A stretch of 64,000 nucleotides of DNA from positions 20,973,797 to 21,037,796 of the forward strand of contig CM033114.1 of NCBI GenBank assembly GCA_019321725.1. The letters are read 5' to 3'. This stretch comes from Paulownia fortunei. Taxonomy: Eukaryota; Streptophyta; Magnoliopsida; Lamiales; Paulowniaceae. Below, in pieces: positions 60,271 to 64,000 of this stretch (its first letter is position 1; each line of letters begins with the position of its first letter). Made by a program: the position numbers and the translations under genes. The notes under the pieces were generated by a model. It worked only from the letters and a program-made list of their open reading frames with translations. It was not told the origin of the DNA and did no database searches.

Positions 60271-63072
60271 CAATTGTTTCTGGAAGTGAATCCAACCACA
60301 CTTCCACATGCAACTTTTTAGTAATAAATTGCATGGTTTTCTAAGCTAATGATAGCAATCAAACAATGGCTTTTGTTATTTTGCGGCTCCCATTCAACAT
60401 CCACTAACTCAACTCAGTCTTTTTTGTGTTGACTTTCACACCCTCTTCTTAAATTAGACCATATAATTAAATATTGTTACCTAAAGTGTGTACATAAATT
60501 TAAAATTTTGGGGTAGCAATGTTTTTTCAAAATCTTTTTAGAGATTTTTATCGTAGCATAAAACAAACTGAAGACGTGTTAACGATTTCAAAATAATTTA
60601 CTTTTATTAGTTCCTGCCTTTATGAATGATGGGAGGTGTTGTAGAGAGATCGGGTTGGCATAAACGCGCTTTGAATAGCTTGAATTGAATGAAAAGTAGT
60701 TTTGGACAAAGCTAACCATGTCTAGTTTCACTTGACAATGTCCTGATTGGGCCAAGACGTGATATAACAAGTTTAACGTGTGCATGTACTTACATTTGGG
60801 TGTTTGACAGAAGAATTTGTTGGTATTTTCGTCAAAATAGGGTAACTATCAAAGTATTCAAAATATAGTACTTATCAAAATATTTAAAAAAAAATACAAT
60901 TATCAAACATTCAAATATTAAAACTATCAAACTTTGAAAATTTTGCATAAAATTTTGTTTATAAATAGAACTCTTATTTCATAACTAAAATACACAAGAA
61001 AAAGAGAAAAAATAATAGGGTTGAGTGAGAGAAAAATAGAGTATTTTGAGAGAAGAAATTATGAAAAAAATTTAAAATTTTTTTATTTTCTCTTAAAATA
61101 ATTTTTCTATTTTTCTTTGGTATTATAAAGTTGGGAAACTTGATATATTTGTGATCCAAGAGATATTCTCTTGAAAATTATTTGTATATCTCCTAATTTA
61201 TGAAGAATTTTGTAAGTTTACTATATACATAATGAAAGTTTTGTATAAACTATGATCTCTTAATTTTTTTTCGATTTGAATTTTTTATATAAAAATTCTT
61301 GTGTCACATTTTTACTATTTTGCACTATTTTTTGAAATTATTGATTTTGTCCCATTTTTAATCCAGCAAGTAGAAAAAGAATTTTTTGATTCCGCCGCCT
61401 TCGCACCGTTTATTTTGACTTTCTTTCTCAACGTACATACAATTATATCACACATTATATGTAGTATTAATTCACAATCCACTGAGATAATATTCAAATA
61501 GACAATATCCAAATAAACAGTGTGAAATGTTAGAAATACTCTTATAAATGTGACAAGTTCAGATATGAATTCACATTTCCTTGATAGTACTAAATTACGT
61601 GCCTTACATTTTCACTATCTCATCCATCATTTTTTATTGAGTTTAGAGAATTGTGGTTTTTGGTTGACTTTTGAGAAAATTTGGAGGCTTGACCAAAAGA
61701 ATCGACTTGGAGCTAAGTCATTAGAGAGTGCAAATTCGAATTTTATTTCAAACTTGTTTTACTTGATTCAAACTCAATCTATTTAATTTTTTTTATTTTT
61801 TAAAAAAATTATTATATATTTATATGATATTTTTAAAAAATTGGATTTTTAGAAAATTTTAATAATATTTTTAAAAAATATATAATTTATTATATTTTTT
61901 AAATTATAAAACAGGTGTAATGAGTTTACCTATCGAATTTGGGTTTAGGACTGATCTCATTGAATTCTTAAAAAATTTAGTGGATCAATCTTAAATCCAA
62001 ATAAATTCGATCTACAACATCCCTAATTAAGACTAAAATCTCCTTCCCACGTCCAATTTTTTTTTTTTTTTTTTTTTTAATGGCCAATAATTAATATTCT
62101 TTTGAAGGCTGGGAAAAGTTTTTCCCCTTTCCCCACTGTGATAGGGCACCCTTTGACATTTAAATTGTACCTTTAAAGACCAAAATATTTTATTCATCTC
62201 ATTTTGGACAAATGCAATTTAACATATAGAAGGGTCCAATTATGATCTTTATTTTTCGAGAGTTAGTTAATAAATAACAAGATATGGATATAAAAAGTCT
62301 TGTTTTTAAAAATCATTTAAGACTACCATAATTTTGAAATTTAATGGCATATAACCATACCCCATTGATGAGATTATGTTGCCAGGATGATTCCTAATGT
62401 GGGCTGTCCATATCTGCTTTGTAAGAAACACTTTGATATATTGGTCAACTGTATGACAAAAAAATGCATTTAGACAAAAAGAAAAAGAAAAATTGTCAAT
62501 AATCTCATATCAATTAACTGAATATTAATTAGGAACATTCTCCCACTTCTTGAAAGAAGGGCAATAATTTATAAAGTTCATTGATCAGGTTTGAACTTTA
62601 TGAGTTTCCAAAAATTGAAGACACCAATCATGAAATCAAATTTCAATTATTTGTGGATAGATATCAATTGGTAGAACCGTTGATAAACTAAAGAAATGTT
62701 GTTTACTAAATACCGATTAAATAAAAAAACTACTTTTATTTACAACTTATTCTAAAAAGTTGGTCTTTTATATCTGAGAAGACCAGTTAATTGCTACAAA
62801 CAATTTGCTAATATTTATCTCGATTTGTCCACACAATTCAAAAACTTCAATATATCTATAACATTGATGGTCCTGAGTCTCCTGATCAAACACTGAAAAA
62901 TTATGGGATTATCCGAGAAATGCGCTGTAATAGAATATGTAATTTCTTAATATGCATTTTCATATGACAACCATCCATGTCATCAAACAGTTCAACAGAA
63001 CGCCAAGTCTCCATGGTGTCAACTTCATTCGGTAGTAGCCATGTTTCATTGACAAAATATTGTCATCTGGCT
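60270..63072. other. Intergenic, AT-rich
   Basis: No gene is supported. The ORFs at 60588-60785, 60974-61159, 61301-61512 and 61550-61786 are short, AT-rich and match nothing known to me. A run of 24 T lies at about 62057-62080. Confidence 0.55.
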
Positions 63073-63078
63073 TTTATT
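63073..63078 (-). terminator. Poly(A) signal AATAAA of the mitochondrial-carrier gene
   Basis: A canonical AATAAA on the minus strand lies about 325 bp after the stop codon at 63404, ending a plausible 3' UTR. Confidence 0.6.
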
Positions 63079-63403
63079 TCATCTGAACTGAAAGAATGAT
63101 GATATGAGAATGAAAAGATGTATAGAAACCATAAAATGTTCCAAAATAGAACCAGTAAACCCAAGCTTTGTGAATCCGAGTTCAAAAGCAAGAATTTCAT
63201 ATCAAGGAAACTTGAAGAACATATTGAAGAAGTTACCAAAAGGGAACTTTCGACGAATAGGCTATAAGCATGAACAGCTACTGTATCTAGGAAACAGCTC
63301 AAAAAAATTTTCCCTGCAGGAAGCTTTCACATTACAAAAGAAAAGGCTCAGGAGAAGTGTTACTCAATATTGTCACCTCAGAGAAACTGTCAGAGCTGGC
63401 TAT

Positions 63404-63733
63404 CTATTTCTGCACAAGGGGCTCACCAGTGTCCTCGTTTTTGTCCATAGCCTTTCTTGCAAGCTCATAGCCTGCAAAATTCATGGCACCTAGTGGAGCA
63501 ATCCAGAAGAACCGGGGTACAGCTCCTTTAAATAATCCAAGAGGCCCTTCACGACGCAGAATAGAGAACGCTACCATTGATAACGTCACTGGGCGTCCCT
63601 GAGGGGCTGTCATCGTCCTTGTCTTTATTACATCGAACGGAGTTGTCAAGACAGCGGCCAGCCCACCAGATAAAGCCCCAACAGCAATAGTTTCCCAAGG
63701 CTCTAGCTCCCGTCCTAGAAGCTGCTGGGCAGC
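63404..63733 (-). CDS. SAMTL: Mitochondrial carrier, SAM-transporter-like, last exon only
   Basis: Only the C-terminal exon lies in the window: an AG acceptor (ATATCAG) opens it at 63733 in phase 0 and it codes 109 residues to a stop at 63404. It holds the third repeat of a mitochondrial carrier: the signature P-x-D/E-x-x-K/R as PFDVIKTR, a helix with GALSGGLAAVLT before it, and the last helix region GLFKGAVPRFFWIAPLGAMNFAGYELA. The sequence pattern and Lys/Asp-rich tail resemble the plant S-adenosylmethionine-transporter-like protein (a large carrier with an N-terminal extension), placed in the inner mitochondrial or plastid envelope. The substrate is inferred from that family only. The rest of the gene lies beyond the right edge. 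Confidence 0.85.
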   Translation of the reverse strand, partial: AAQQLLGRELEPWETIAVGALSGGLAAVLTTPFDVIKTRTMTAPQGRPVTLSMVAFSILRREGPLGLFKGAVPRFFWIAPLGAMNFAGYELARKAMDKNEDTGEPLVQK

Positions 63734-64000
63734 CTGATATAATAGTGCAAGTGGGAATCAGATGGATAAAATTAAACTGAATGAATAAAATTGGTGCAGG
63801 CATTATGTTCGTCCTGTTATCCATGAATTTCAATCCGTCAAGACATGAAAATAACGTTGATCTATATTATTATTTTCATTTTGTTCTGACAGCTGGTCGA
63901 AAAACCCAGTAATGAGACATTCATTTATGATGCTATATCGGTTGAATCTTCTGAAACTGCCATGCAAAATATCCAGGGCCTCCATAAAATTGAGCACAAA
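63734..64000 (-). other. Intron of the carrier gene, running off the window
   Basis: No exon is recognised between the acceptor at 63734 and the window edge. Upstream coding exons must lie beyond 64000. Confidence 0.6.

Noticed and set aside
60102..60334. Minus-strand ORFs with His-Thr and Tyr-Ile repeats
   Set aside because: Translation of the (AT)n(GT)n repeat only.
1..64000. CRISPR array, bacterial operon or phage-like system
   Set aside because: Repeats are tandem or fold-back plant types, genes have introns and plant families, and no regularly spaced short repeats with unique spacers were seen.

Overview
The window is nuclear DNA of a flowering plant. It is strongly AT-rich and has plant GT-AG introns, plant-only gene families (CYP71-clan cytochrome P450, 3-ketoacyl-CoA synthase, LOB-domain factor, RCI2/PMP3), Ty1-copia retrotransposon remains, many short fold-back elements and long AT/GT microsatellites. 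The proteins look like those of a eudicot, perhaps an asterid such as a member of the Lamiales. That placement is an impression from protein similarity, not something the sequence proves.

Left part (1-25.3 kb): a tandem array of minus-strand CYP71D-like P450 genes. Copy 1 (5713-7312) and copy 3 (20888-22494) are intact two-exon genes. Copy 2 (13691-15339) is almost identical to copy 3 but carries three single-base indels and is a pseudogene. A truncated fourth piece (about 15865-15925) is only the start of exon 1, and it marks a breakpoint of the duplication. The block from 7.26 to 15.6 kb (copy 1 5' end, promoter, spacer with a MITE and a decayed copia gag, copy 2) recurs at 15.87-22.8 kb (5' end remnant, same promoter, same spacer, copy 3). 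The second unit lost about 2 kb and gained about 0.5 kb. A fifth promoter-like block without a gene sits at about 300-540, next to a compact Ty1-copia element (610-3425) with both LTRs, a primer-binding site and a perfect 5-bp target duplication.

Middle part (25.3-41.4 kb): a 54-residue RCI2/PMP3 membrane peptide gene (25596-25844, +); a decayed copia reverse transcriptase (about 29373-30740, -); a nine-exon minus-strand gene for an unrecognised Ser-rich basic protein of about 783 residues (30796-34531); a possible orphan 3' terminal exon (34913-35170, -); and a small secreted Cys-rich peptide gene whose reading frame runs through an AT microsatellite (38092-38798, -), flanked by diverged direct repeats.

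Right part (41.4-64 kb): a single-exon 3-ketoacyl-CoA synthase (41545-42903, +), a possible 88-residue orphan ORF (51422-51688, -), a class I LOB-domain gene of the LBD1/LBD11 type (54335-55957, +), and the last exon of a mitochondrial-carrier gene resembling the S-adenosylmethionine-transporter-like protein (63404-63733, -), which continues off the right edge. The rest is AT-rich spacer with tandem repeats, fold-back elements and microsatellites. The genes do not form an obvious pathway. The clearest biology is birth and death of P450 copies by tandem duplication. I saw no RNA gene, CRISPR array or bacterial-type system.
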